Source: Rhynchopus sp. YZ270_cl-10
Taxonomy: Eukaryota; Euglenozoa; Diplonemea; Diplonemida; Diplonemidae
Direction of reading: 5' to 3'
NCBI GenBank assembly: GCA_964035575.1
Contig: OZ037933.1
Coordinates: forward strand, 124,001-188,000
DNA length: 64,000 nucleotides
Shown: in pieces, positions 31,657 through 42,384 of the stretch
How the letters are laid out: the number at the start of each line of letters is the position of its first letter
Numbering within the stretch: position 1 is the first letter of the stretch
Translations under genes and position numbers: made by a program
Notes under the pieces: model-generated
The model's input: only the letters and a program-made list of their open reading frames with translations
Told to the model about the DNA's origin: nothing
Database searches by the model: none

Positions 31657-32386
31657 AATTGTGTATCATTTTCAATCAGAAAATGCAGCTGAACAACACA
31701 TCAAGTCTCGAGAAGCTCCTTCTTGATATTGGTAGACTGAAGGACTCTATGGAGCATGGAGTCCTTCAGTCTCGGTACACAGGTAAAATTTTCCCCCAAA
31801 AAAACCTACCCCACCACCAGTACACAAACCCGGTGTATAAGTCGGCCTGTGCAAAAGTCCGATCCTGAGCCCAAATCTGCCCGGACTTATACACGGGTCA
31901 TGGGGGTCGGACTCCTGCCCGGGGTAGGTACCCACAAAAACAGTACCTACAGTACCTACGTACACAGTGTTCAACTTTTACAAGGCGGGGAAAATTTTTT
32001 TGGGGGCTGATTCGCACTTTTTCCGCACTTTTTCCGAACTTATTCGCACTTTTCCCGCACTTTCTGCTCCCCCCCTTTCAGCCACACCAACACAGTGTTC
32101 AACTTTTACAAGGAGGGAAAATTTTTTTTGGGGGCTGATTCGCACTTTTTCCGCACTTTTTGCTCCCCCTTGCCTTCAGCCACACCAACGAATCCCTGAA
32201 TCCAATTAACGTACCAGCAGGATAGGCAAACCCTAGCATACAAAAAATAACTTACAAAAGAGAGAGAAAAAGTGACGTTGAAACTGCAGACACCTCTTGG
32301 TGGACGCACGTACTTTTACTACGTGGGTAATCTAAGAATCACGAGACTTTATTTGCGATACATGTCATTTGCACTATTCCGGCAGG

Positions 32387-33689
32387 CTAGAGTTCCTCGG
32401 GATCGTGATCTTCGTCATCTGCATCTGATTCCCATTTTAGTGCTTCGGGATGCACACGCGTCAAGATCTCGGCACGGATGCACGACATCATCTGCACAAA
32501 CCAGGTCCTTCCCGCGGGGCTCAGAAGGGACACCCCGTACCGACCGCTAGGGCTCAGGGCAGACTTCGGAACATATGCAACCTGTTGAAACAAAAAACAG
32601 TATACAAATAATATGCGATACTGAACTGAACTCTGTGAAGTAATTATAAAATCTTTAAGGGTTGAGGACAACCTGCGTCTAAACCTTTTTCGAAGCACAA
32701 AGGTTCGGTCGACACGGTGACAGATCTCCACTCGTGGGGTAGAGTGCTTGTTGATACAAAAAATACGCAACAATAGTCATACCTCCAGCTTACGGTCTGG
32801 GATGACACCCTCCTCGCACACTGCCTCAATCTGCTTTGCAGTCATGTCCATCTTGAGGAAAGCAACCTTGTCGTCGATGAGGCGGACTGCGTACAGCTCA
32901 CATGGCTTCTTTTTGTTGCTCTTGTTCCGGTAGTGCGCTGAAATCATCTCCCCAATGATTTGAGCAACAGAGGCCTCCAGCATATTCGCAGTCGTTTCCA
33001 CCCTGCCCTTCTTGTTCTTCGACAGTTTGTCCTCCCAGATGAACACAAGTTGTTCTGATGCTCCCTTGTTGCATTTTGCCACGTAAGCGTCAGCCTCACT
33101 GTTGATCTCCAGCCCGGCGAACTTGAACCCGATTGGTTGGGAGCGAGCGTGAACTCCTCGTCATCATCGAACCCACACAAGATCAGCAGTCGCACGGCCA
33201 ACGCATCCACGCCCTTCTCCGACGCCGGATCCACTTCTTCATCAAGGTTTCATCGGGATTCACGATGTCCACCGCGTGGTGGCGGAGGACTCTCTGCAGC
33301 TTCATGAAGGTGGCGCCGACACTCTTCTTCACGTAGGGACGTGCCTCTTTGTGAATATCATTCAGGCCCAGATCCCACCTTCCTTTCACGATGTCGTCCC
33401 TTCTGGCAGGGCACTCGGCAAACACTCGCTCTTCGGGCAACAGGTAGGCGTTCTGGAGGTTCGACTTGGTGAACCCGAGACCACTCATAAACTGCACATC
33501 GCAAAAGGGTTCCACCCACTTGAGGTGCCATTTGCTGGTGGGGTGAAGTCCGTCGTTCTGATCTGGCTTCCGAAAGTGGGTCAGGTCAATCTTCTTGTTG
33601 CTCTCGCGTGACAGCATAGGGGTAACTGAGAACGCCCGCGAGACATGTGATGGTGTCCTGATGATACGTGCAAACAGGTTACGATGCAT
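32387..33689 (-). pseudogene. PD-(D/E)XK nuclease-like gene, copy 3 (broken)
   Basis: Unit B copy, identical in translation to copy 2, with the same intron and about two breaks. Confidence 0.5.
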
Positions 33690-34825
33690 TGTGTGTTTGT
33701 GTTGTCACTAGTAAACCTGTTGGTGATGATGGTGTATGGGAGGAAGGAGGATGAGTGAAGGGAGATTACTAAAGAGGGGGTTTTTGATAAATAAACATTT
33801 TTTACGGGTTACATCTGCGTTCTTCCACGTCCACACAGTGGACTACCTATGGGAAGGGGCTACTTAATTCCGGAGTTCCGAAAAAGGGAGAGTACCAACT
33901 CCACCCCGTTCGACCTCTGTCTAACTTGCCCTTTGCGAGAAGGAGTCCACCGTGCAAGTGCACACCCCCGTTCTTTGAACATGTCGGGTGGCTTTGAAGC
34001 TCACAACACAAACGAAGCTATGTTGAACGTGCAGGCCTCTGGGATGGCACGTACAGAAACGAAAAGAGAAAAAATATAAAAGAACAGAGAAACCCAAATG
34101 AAAGAATAATGGAAAACGGAGGCTTGAAACCAGACAGGTCTGCACAGATGGAGGCAACTGATACAAAAGCAATCTTGAGCACCTGCAGTGCCTTGCTGTG
34201 CACACCCATCAGAACAAAACAACAAATAAGCTAGAGGAAGTAAGCGATGAAAAGGCTTCTGCTGCACAAGAAGTGCAGACAAACCATGTATCAATGGGGT
34301 GGGATGAATGCACCTCGCCATCACGAGACACAGACATCTGACAAAACACATGTTCTGCACATGGATCAAAGGGTGACGAAGACAACAACACAACAAGAAC
34401 TGTCCAGTGAGGCAGCATCCTTTTCTTGAAGCCACCAAGAAAGACACAAACCACACCAGCGCAGTTGCAAACAGTGTGCAGTTGCCCTCATGACACAGCC
34501 CAAGTACACGCAGAGCAAATCAAATTAGTTCGGTGAAAAATGCAGGCAAAAGAGCAAAGGTGCAACTGCTTCTGCACACAGAGGCAACACATCAAGAAAC
34601 AAGAAGGAAGGGATAGGGAAGTTAAAAGCGTGCACGTGGTGCGGAATAAAATAAAGGTTTGTAAGAGCTAAGGCCATGATGTGAAATGAGATACAAAGTC
34701 GAAGGTGAAAAAATGCAAATGAAAATGAAAAAGAAACAAAATCGTAATGCAAGGTGAGGTTGGCCTTGGCTTCAGCATTCGAAGAAGCAAATACCACGAA
34801 CAGCACACCTGCCAACAGTGCAACG

Positions 34826-35182
34826 CTACAGCTTCTTGACCAGCATGTGAGTGATCTTCCCTGCAGAGTTGAAGGTGACTGTGTGCTGCAGCTTCATCTT
34901 CAGAAACAGCCACTCACACTTGAGCTGGCGTGTCGCAACACCAGGCTTCACAAAGCGCCAAGGATCCTCCCTGATCAGCTTCACGTCCTCCTTGTCCTCG
35001 CTCTGCCACTTCTTCAGGATCTTCGCCTTTCCCTTGTAGGTGCCGGACCCAATCAATCCAGGCACGTCGATCACTGTCTCATCGGTCACGAACAGATCCA
35101 CGGCTTCGGCACTCTTCTTAGCGGTGCGCAGGTCCACAAAGCGTGTGGCAAGGTCGACAACGTTCACATCAGACAGGGACAT
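34826..35182 (-). CDS. NTF2-like small protein, copy 4
   Basis: 118 residues, identical to copies 2 and 3, in the partial unit C. Just upstream of its GT-rich leader, at about 35270, the sequence leaves the unit and switches to the module variant with GGGTTTGTTGCCGCCATGGC, which marks the right edge of the array. Confidence 0.7.
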   Translation of the reverse strand: MSLSDVNVVDLATRFVDLRTAKKSAEAVDLFVTDETVIDVPGLIGSGTYKGKAKILKKWQSEDKEDVKLIREDPWRFVKPGVATRQLKCEWLFLKMKLQHTVTFNSAGKITHMLVKKL

Positions 35183-35684
35183 TGTGCTTTTCAAGGAAAG
35201 GGTGGTGTGTGTGTCGTGTGGAGTGATGATACTCTGTGAGGCGGGTGTGTGTGTGTGGTGCTTTTTTTGTAGTTATATGACGACAGCGGGTGGGTTTGTT
35301 GCCGCCATGGCTATATTCGTGGGATGGGAGGCAGAAGACGTGTCACCCTTCTATTTTTGCCCACCTTCGCAATAGGTGTCGATAGCTCTGTGCATTGTTA
35401 GCTCTGGATGACCCATGCACGATACCAGCCGCAAAAAGGAAAACAAAAAGCAAGGGGCCGGGGGGTTACATTTGCGTTCTACCTAATCCACGTGCACACC
35501 TCACCCGTTCTTTGAACATGTCGGGTGGCTTTGAAGCTCACAACAAAAACGCAGCTATCTTGAACGTGCACGTCTCTGGGATGGCACGTACAGAAACGAA
35601 AAAAGGAAACATAAAAGAACAGCTCGTCCCACAACAACTCCATCACCGCTTCTTGTGCTGCTCTGCTACCCTGGGTTGGCAATC

Positions 35685-37181
35685 CTAGGTTTCTGAAGCC
35701 TTTGCGTGCCAGATCTGCGTCTCTGATGCGCCGCTTCTCCTGCCGCTCCGCTCTTCGCTAGGGTGTCCTTCGAGACGTCTGTGACCTTGCACCCATTCAA
35801 TAGTCGTCACACTGCACCACGACAGGAAGGCGTTCTGTATCTCCGTGACAGCACTCTCTTCAGGCAGTGTGATCGTTTTCAATGAGGTGCATTCCTTCAG
35901 GAAGCCATCCCCTATGTTCCTGACAGAGCTGAGACCTGAGAGATCGAGTGTCCTCAACCCACTGCACCTGAACAGGAAATTGTTGCCTATCTCCGTGACA
36001 GCACTCTCTTGAGGCAGTGTGATCGTTGCTAATGAGGTGCACTTGGTGAGGAAGCCATCCCCTATCTTCCTGACAGAGCTGAGACCAGAGAGATCGAGTG
36101 TCGTCAACAATCTGCACTCCGACAGGAAACTGTTACCTATCTCCGTGGCGTTCCTGAGACTACAAAGATGGAGTGTCGTCAACCTGCACCCCAACAGGAA
36201 GTCGTTGCCTACAACTGTGACCTTGCTGAGACCAGAGAGATCGAGTGTTGTCAACCTCAAGGAACCGAGCAGGAAATCGTTGCCTATCTCTGTCACAGCG
36301 CTCTCTTCAGGCAGTGTGATCGTTGACAGTAAGGTGCAACCCGTTAGGAAGCCATCCCCTATGTTCCTGACAGAGATGAGACCAGAGAGATCGAGTGTCG
36401 TCAACCCACTGCACCGCAACAGGAAGCTGTTGCCTATCTCCGTGACAGCACTCTCTTCAGGCAGTGTGATCGTTTTCAACGAGCTGCACTCCTCGAGGAA
36501 GCCATCCCCTATCTTCCTGACAGAGATGAGACCAGAGAGATCCATTGTCGTCAACCTCTCGCACCCCTTCAGGAAATCGTTGCCTATAACCCTTACCTTG
36601 CTGAGACCAGAAAGATCGATAGTCGTCAAACTGCACCACGACAGGAACTCGTTGCCTATCTCCGTGACAGAGCTGAGACCAGAGAGATCGAGTGTCGTCA
36701 ACCCACTGCACCCCTTCAGGAAGTCGTTGCCTATCTCCTCGACGTCGCTTTGTTCAGGAAGAGTGATTGTCGTCAACCAAGTGTGGTGCGCGAGGAAGCC
36801 ATCCCCTCTGTTACTGAGGGCGTTGGACCAAGAGAGATCCATTGTCGTGCATTGACTCTCGCGCAGAGTCATATCGATCGTGTTGCCCTCGCTCAGTTGC
36901 ATCATGTCGTCTCGGTCGCACAGAGGTTCCCCCCCGAACAGCAATGTGAAGGTGTCTGCTTTGATCCCCACTGCAGCCGCCACCTGACTGCACACGTATT
37001 CTATTGGGGTCATCTTGGGCGTGCGGTCTTCTCCCATGCTCACATCCATTTCGAAAGGGTGTTGTTCCCCACGGTACAGCACATACAGCTGCTTGTTGTG
37101 TCTCTCTGTGTGGTGTGGTGTTGTGATGAATGGGGACACTCCTCGCACTCTCTTCATCCAAGCTGTGCCGATAGAGTCCAC
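35685..37181 (-). CDS. ubiquitin-like/BspA-type LRR protein, paralogue 7, start codon lost
   Basis: Homology begins at QLYVLYRGEQHPFEMDV (base 37091), but the conserved initiator ATG is missing its A: the plus strand reads CAGCTGCTTGTTG where the others read CAGCTGCATTGTTG. The frame stays open upstream to MDSIGTAWMKRV at 37181, giving 498 residues if that Met is used. It is the longest paralogue, with about thirteen LRR units and the ancestral stop without MITE. The C-terminal tail and LRR frame are intact, so it may be expressed from the upstream Met or be a recent pseudogene. Confidence 0.7.
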   Translation of the reverse strand: MDSIGTAWMKRVRGVSPFITTPHHTERHNKQLYVLYRGEQHPFEMDVSMGEDRTPKMTPIEYVCSQVAAAVGIKADTFTLLFGGEPLCDRDDMMQLSEGNTIDMTLRESQCTTMDLSWSNALSNRGDGFLAHHTWLTTITLPEQSDVEEIGNDFLKGCSGLTTLDLSGLSSVTEIGNEFLSWCSLTTIDLSGLSKVRVIGNDFLKGCERLTTMDLSGLISVRKIGDGFLEECSSLKTITLPEESAVTEIGNSFLLRCSGLTTLDLSGLISVRNIGDGFLTGCTLLSTITLPEESAVTEIGNDFLLGSLRLTTLDLSGLSKVTVVGNDFLLGCRLTTLHLCSLRNATEIGNSFLSECRLLTTLDLSGLSSVRKIGDGFLTKCTSLATITLPQESAVTEIGNNFLFRCSGLRTLDLSGLSSVRNIGDGFLKECTSLKTITLPEESAVTEIQNAFLSWCSVTTIEWVQGHRRLEGHPSEERSGRRSGASETQIWHAKASET

Positions 37182-37437
37182 AGCACGGTGCAGTCGAACA
37201 CGCCAACTCCTTCGCGGCGTGGGTCACGCACTCCTACACAAGGGAGGTGCTGTTTTGTGCTATTTTGGGGTCCTCGACCACACCAAACAAAAACAATGCC
37301 TAATTTGAAAGGGGGAACCTTTTTTAAAATCGTTGTTAATTTGTTGAGGGGATTGTGTTCCGCTCCTCTCCACACGAACCCGCTCATCTAAGTCTTTTGA
37401 ATTTCCCTAAAAGTTTTCCTCCCCTTTCCTCCCCTTT

Positions 37438-40053
37438 CTACAGCTGCTCCGAGAACCTATGCAGGAACGCCGCATACCCGATGTCAGCGTCGAAAGACGA
37501 TGCTTCTGCTGTCTTCTTCTCCTTCTCCTTCTCCCTTGTCTCCCCCTTCTCCACCTCAGGCGGTACCACTATGTGGTGCGGGACTTCACACGCAAGGTGC
37601 ACTCTCCACATCGACAGCACAGCACGTTTAAAATTCGCGACCCATGCGGTGCTGTCGAACAGACCTTTTGCCTTCAGCTTTTCTTTGGCGAGGCTCTGGC
37701 GGACCTTCGAGAGCTGTGCTGGGTGGGTTGCGAGGTGGACTGCAAGGTCTTCATATTGCCTGTATGTCTTGACGATGAGATCGTTGTGTTGTAACGTACG
37801 CAGATGCGACCCTGCGACGCGGCTTTGGTATAGCGAACCCTCCAAGGTGATTAACGGAATCCCAGCCCAGAGGACGTCTGTTGCGGTACTATGCGCGTTG
37901 TAACGATCTGAGTCAAGAAACACATCACATTGGGTCTTTACGTCAAGGTGCGACTCTAAAGGGAACAACGGAGTGACAACAATACTATCGGCAGGCACCC
38001 CTCTCGCAACCATTTCCTTCACAAAGAATGCCCCCGCTTCCTTCGGGAGCTCGAGAATCCACAGCTTCGGGGAGGTATGCCGCGCTCTCAATCTGTGGTA
38101 AATGTTAGCCCAAATCGTCGCAAGCCTGGAGCCCACTTTGTTCAAATGGTTGAAATTGCAGAACACAAAATCGGTATCTTCAAATAGAAACCTCTTCACA
38201 GATGTCACCTTTGGCCATATCAGTGGGTAGCTGCCTGATACAAAATATGAGGGGAGCATCACCATTTTTTCAGGATATTGAAATGACAGCGACGGCGGAA
38301 CCACATGACGATCCCCAAATAGATAGGGAATTGTCTTGGGATCTCCAAAGGTGCTTGGACAGCCGAGATACCCTGCGGAGATGGGGGCAGGGTGGGTGTG
38401 AAAAAGCTCGTGGTTGTGATATTTGGTGTATCCGTTTAGGTTGATGAGGATGTGGACAGATTCGGCTGCGATCCGCTTCCCTGCTTCGTGTGGGGTAAGC
38501 CCTGCTAAGATCCGCACTTTAACCGCACTCTCGTATGTCTCCTCTGCCCACACCGACGCATCCGACTCACGCAAACAAAACAAAACTATTTCCACCTCAC
38601 CCCCACCCCCTTCCACACCTCGCAGCCACCCCAACAAAATCCTCCCCACATTCGTATCACCTACATCCGCTGTGACCAACCCAACGACCACATTTTTTTT
38701 GGAAATTCCATGATCTATCCGACCGGACCTCGCCGTAACGTGCTTCTGCACTGCAAAAGCAGCTGCGTTAACTTCACTGTAATTGAATGGGTAGAGAAGA
38801 AGCGAGAAAGGGGATTGAGAGGGACGCATCTTGGATGAGAGCTCAAAGTGGAGAAGGTTGCGGAGGAGGAGAAAGTTGTGTGTTTCGGCATGCCAGAGGC
38901 AGAGGCGTTGTTCGAGGTTGGAGAGCTCCACGGTGGATAGTGCACCTATTGTAGCGTCTTCGCAGGCACGAGACATCTCACGATACAGAGAAATCGCTTT
39001 CAACAGCCGACCCGAAACAGAGTGGCTGCTGGCTATTAGGTATACCATATGAGGATTGTTCGGGTCTAATCGCAGACTCGCTTCTGCATCCCGTATCGCA
39101 GCTTCGAATTTATGCTCAGAATATGATTTAGAAGCGCGTGCTGAAAGGCTCTGTGCGTCCGATTTTTCTTGAAGAGGGGAGTCGGATTCACTGTGTTGTT
39201 TTGAAGGATGGGACCTCTTGTCTTTGGCTGGCTTGGGATTTGTTTTCGACTGTTTTGTGGGTGTTGCATCAATGTTTGAAGAAGAAGAAGAAGCAGAATT
39301 CATTTTTCGTTTTTCCGACTTTTTTGAATTCTTCTTCTTATAAGAAACCCTCATTTCATCAAGCACCCGAAGGTTCGCTTCTCCCCACGGAACGGCCGAT
39401 TGGTAATCCCTCCAAATTTGTGTTGCAGTGTCCACATCGTTGGTAGCAGAGGCGATTCGGAGTGCGTTTTGTAGCGCTTCTTGCTTTTCTTTGGTGTTAT
39501 ATGCGGTGTTGGTTGTGAGAGATGCGTAGAGGTGGGTTGCTTTGGGGAGATATGACATATCGTTGTGAAATCGTGCGTACATAACGTAAATATTCGCAAG
39601 ATTGACGAGAAGGTAGGGAGGGATCGAGGAAACACGTCCTCCATTTGCCTCGTTTTCGTACACCGCGATGGCGCGCTCCGCGCAATGTAACGCTACCGAC
39701 GCATGGTCGTCCCCTTCACGTTGCAATAGACTCCCCAAATTATTCCACCCAGCCGAAAGAAATGAATCTACCCCCAGCGCTGCCACGAAGCCTTCTACAC
39801 CCAACCCCTTTTCCACAGCATTGTTGTAGAGCTGTCGTGCCTTATCATTCGGGCTGTCTCTTCGCGGTTCCTTCAAAGAAACAAACGGAGGTTTCGTTAT
39901 GTATGCTATGCTTGGGATCTGCACTCCAGTCCTCTTCCATTCCGCTTCTAAGGCGGATGGGACCTCAAGGTAAGAAATGCCGGTAGCAAGAGAGGAGACG
40001 TCCCCTGCAGGAACCAGGAGGAGGAGAAGGAGAAGGTTGAGGAAGGAAGACAT
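37438..40053 (-). CDS. OGT-type (GT41) glycosyltransferase with signal peptide
   Basis: 871 residues from MSSFLNLLLLLLLVPAG; a Met 14 codons upstream (40095) is possible. The N-terminus is a plausible cleavable signal peptide. TPR-like helices follow (YLLVNLANIYVMYARF; KFEAAIRDAEASLRLDPNNP). The C-terminal half matches the GT41 fold of O-GlcNAc transferase and SPINDLY: ILINLNGYTKYHNHELF, HPAPISAGYLGCPSTFG, VFCNFNHLNKV, LWILELP and NAHSTATDVLWAG, SRVAGSHL. The human donor-site NGHTTGMD corresponds to NAHSTATD, so His, Thr and Asp are kept. The region equivalent to human H498 (SSDFGNHP) reads TADVGDTN, so that His appears absent. It would transfer a sugar to Ser/Thr of proteins; a signal peptide would place it in the secretory pathway, unlike nucleocytoplasmic OGT. 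Confidence 0.88.
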   Translation of the reverse strand: MSSFLNLLLLLLLVPAGDVSSLATGISYLEVPSALEAEWKRTGVQIPSIAYITKPPFVSLKEPRRDSPNDKARQLYNNAVEKGLGVEGFVAALGVDSFLSAGWNNLGSLLQREGDDHASVALHCAERAIAVYENEANGGRVSSIPPYLLVNLANIYVMYARFHNDMSYLPKATHLYASLTTNTAYNTKEKQEALQNALRIASATNDVDTATQIWRDYQSAVPWGEANLRVLDEMRVSYKKKNSKKSEKRKMNSASSSSSNIDATPTKQSKTNPKPAKDKRSHPSKQHSESDSPLQEKSDAQSLSARASKSYSEHKFEAAIRDAEASLRLDPNNPHMVYLIASSHSVSGRLLKAISLYREMSRACEDATIGALSTVELSNLEQRLCLWHAETHNFLLLRNLLHFELSSKMRPSQSPFSLLLYPFNYSEVNAAAFAVQKHVTARSGRIDHGISKKNVVVGLVTADVGDTNVGRILLGWLRGVEGGGGEVEIVLFCLRESDASVWAEETYESAVKVRILAGLTPHEAGKRIAAESVHILINLNGYTKYHNHELFHTHPAPISAGYLGCPSTFGDPKTIPYLFGDRHVVPPSLSFQYPEKMVMLPSYFVSGSYPLIWPKVTSVKRFLFEDTDFVFCNFNHLNKVGSRLATIWANIYHRLRARHTSPKLWILELPKEAGAFFVKEMVARGVPADSIVVTPLFPLESHLDVKTQCDVFLDSDRYNAHSTATDVLWAGIPLITLEGSLYQSRVAGSHLRTLQHNDLIVKTYRQYEDLAVHLATHPAQLSKVRQSLAKEKLKAKGLFDSTAWVANFKRAVLSMWRVHLACEVPHHIVVPPEVEKGETREKEKEKKTAEASSFDADIGYAAFLHRFSEQL

Positions 40054-40924
40054 CAGACCGCCAAAAGGTGTGTCGTGAAGGTGAAGAAGCCACATTTTGT
40101 TTTTGTTTTTGATAAATTTGTTGGAGGAATAGGGGTAGTTTGCCGGTTGCTGTCAATGTTGTGTAATCTCCACGTTTTTTTTGAATCGTTAAGGAGTGGC
40201 GACAATCTCAACACCTTCCCTTCAAAAACTCACCCTTATTGGTGTGGCCGACGACCCCAAAATAGGAAAGTAGCACAACAATAGCACCCCCTTTCAGCCT
40301 CACCACTTATACAATCTGTGTATCTGTCATATGAGACAGTTCTCTGTTGATGATGATTTTTTATTTGAAATTTTGAGTTGTTGGTGTATTGACAAAAAGA
40401 GAAAAGTATGGGGAGTGTGGGCATATTTTTGTGTCGACAATCACTTCTGCTCCAAAAAAAAAACCCGGAACAAAGTTCTGTACTCAAAATTGGTCGAAAC
40501 CTTTTATTTTAAAGATGGTTCTTGCCACCTCTCTCTATCTTACCTACCCCGCGTTTTCGCAGAAATACCTCAAAAAAGAAGAGAAAGTTGGAAAGGTGCA
40601 AAACGCCTCACCGTTCATCGGAGGACGCATTGAAACAGAACAAATGAGAAAAAGGGGGGTGTATATTTTTTTTCCTCCACACGAAGTGTGTTTAGAAACC
40701 AGACAAAAAGAAAGCCAGCATTTGACTTGTTAATTCACATCATTTCACTTTGCGCCACATCAGGATTTCACCTTTTGGGCTGCGTTCAACGAAAATAAGT
40801 CTTCTTTCCTTTTATCAAGTTATCAAGATCAGTTGGCGGGTATAATTGTCTGGTTTCTTGCAAAGACTAGGTCACTCCAAGCCTCTCGTTTGCTTCGTCA
40901 CAACAGAATAGTTAATTTGGAAAA

Positions 40925-41155
40925 GTTGACCTTGAAATACAAAAACCCTCTCGTGAACAGTGTACCTTTGGTACAATGACCCGGCTGTACCGGGGGGTGG
41001 ACACCCCCAACCAATGCAGTCCTACAATCCATTCCGTGGTTTACATCTGACATCTACTCCCCTGCTTCCACTCAGCCAGATGAATGAAAGGAACATTGCA
41101 AACACAGGGCATGAATTCTGTGTGATGTAGGGTCCGGTTGGGGTAGAAAAAAAGG
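40925..41155 (+). repeat. SINE-like poly(A)-tailed repeat, long copy A
   Basis: About 230 bp. It starts GTTGACCTTGAAATACAAAA, contains CCCTCTCGTGAACAGTGTAC, GTACCGGGGGGTGGACACCC and CCCCTGCTTCCACTCAGCCA, and ends GTCCGGTTGGGGTAG followed by a short A run. It is highly similar along its length to copy B at 52711-52945. Fragments of the 5' part lie near 672, 46865, 51510 and 59082. Confidence 0.75.
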
Positions 41156-41643
41156 GTGGCTTATTAATGCAGACACTTCAGCAAATGAGTGCAATCAAAA
41201 GAGGGAAAGGGGGATGTGTGGTGAGAATAACAGCTTTTGGAAGAGAAAACAAATGTGTGTCTCTTCTCTTCGTGCAACTCCAGGCAGACCTCCCCTTTAT
41301 TGGGGGGGAAAAAAAAGTATAAGTGCAGGACACCCCCGAGGACAATCTCCACGACAACTTTACTTGGTCCACAGCGAGGTACTGTGCAGAGCAAGGCACA
41401 TACACGGTAGTGGCCATGGTCATGACCAGTACTTTGATTGGTCAGTTTTTTTTTTTTTTTTGACCGGTTGAGTCAGTACTTACTCGAGGTTCTGTGTGAG
41501 GAGACATAAAAAAGACTCGGTAAATACTGGTCAATTGTTTGTCCTGGTCATTGGTCAGTACTTTGTCTTGACCATTCCACCGTACAGACGAAAAGGTGAG
41601 GGGGGAGGGGAGGGTTGCAGAAGACAACACAATGAAGCTGTTG

Positions 41644-41860
41644 TATTGTTGTTGTATCGACAATCACCTACCGAGGTAGGATCTGTACACAATGTCGCCC
41701 GAAGGCTTTGTACTTAATCGGTATGGACGGAGGTCATCCTAGAACCCTAGAAAGTAGCCTTTTTTTTTTGATAAATTGTTGGAGTAGTGTTGCCTCGGTT
41801 GTGTTGCCACAGTTGTGCAATCTCCACTGTCTGTTTTTGTTTGTCATTGGCAAAAGTGAG
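41644..41860. repeat. dispersed repeat with GACAATC head and T-run
   Basis: A segment from CGACAATCACC through AATGTCGCCCGAAGG and TCCTAGAACCCT to a T run and GATAAATTGTTGGAGTAGTG. The same order of blocks occurs at about 53373-53540 (GACAATCGCC, ATTGTCCGAAG, GTCCTGAACCCT, T run). Partial copies are at 434-515 and 43590-43665. Confidence 0.55.
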
Positions 41861-42384
41861 GGGAAGGCGGCTAGTTTGGAAGAGGGAAAAGAAAGGAAAA
41901 AAAAAAACGCCTCACCGTTCTTCGGCGGACGCAAAAAGGCACTGAAGAAAAAAAACATCTCACCTCTTCTCTCGATCCGTATAAATTTTTGTTTTTCCGA
42001 ATCGGCAAAATAAAAAACAGTGTACCCGAAAGGCTAGTTTTTTTTTTCGGGGTGGAGGGAATATCCCGAGGAGGAAAACAACATAACGTAGCGGAACAAC
42101 GAACACCACCTACCCATCAAACATTGCGCCAAAACCCTGCAAATGTTACCAAGCATTTTCTTTAAATACTACCCTAGGCCAAATTCCCTGAATATAACAC
42201 AAAGCAAAAAAGCACATAACGCCTCACCGTTCAAAAATCGGCGGACGCAGGCGCAAAAAAATAACACCCACACCCACCCCCCTCTGAGCCCTTCTCCTCC
42301 CCTCTTTTTTGTACAATTTTTTATTTTTTTTTTGTAACGAAAAGACTTTCCCCCCTTGCACCCCCCTAATCAAAAAACACCAAT

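Larger units (their letters stand above)
22312..35270. repeat. 5,747-bp tandem unit: two full copies and a partial third
   Basis: Unit A runs about 22312-28058, unit B 28059-33805, and a partial unit C 33806 to about 35270. All features recur with an offset of exactly 5,747 bp, and the translations I compared in A and B are identical. Each full unit holds an NTF2-like gene, a MITE, an LRR gene, an ATPase relic and a broken nuclease-like gene. Both A/B and B/C junctions contain the same novel TTTTTGATAAATAAACATT filler, so the array grew by unequal exchange after one founding junction. A more diverged ancestor of the unit, with extra DNA, lies at about 15215-20800. Confidence 0.92.
40054..42384. 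other. repeat-rich spacer
   Basis: No gene seen. It contains a long SINE-like copy (40925-41155), fragments with CGCCTCACCGTTCATCGG near 40597, 41908 and 42218, GGTCAGTACTTTG repeats near 41410-41580, and the dispersed element at 41644-41860. Confidence 0.6.
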
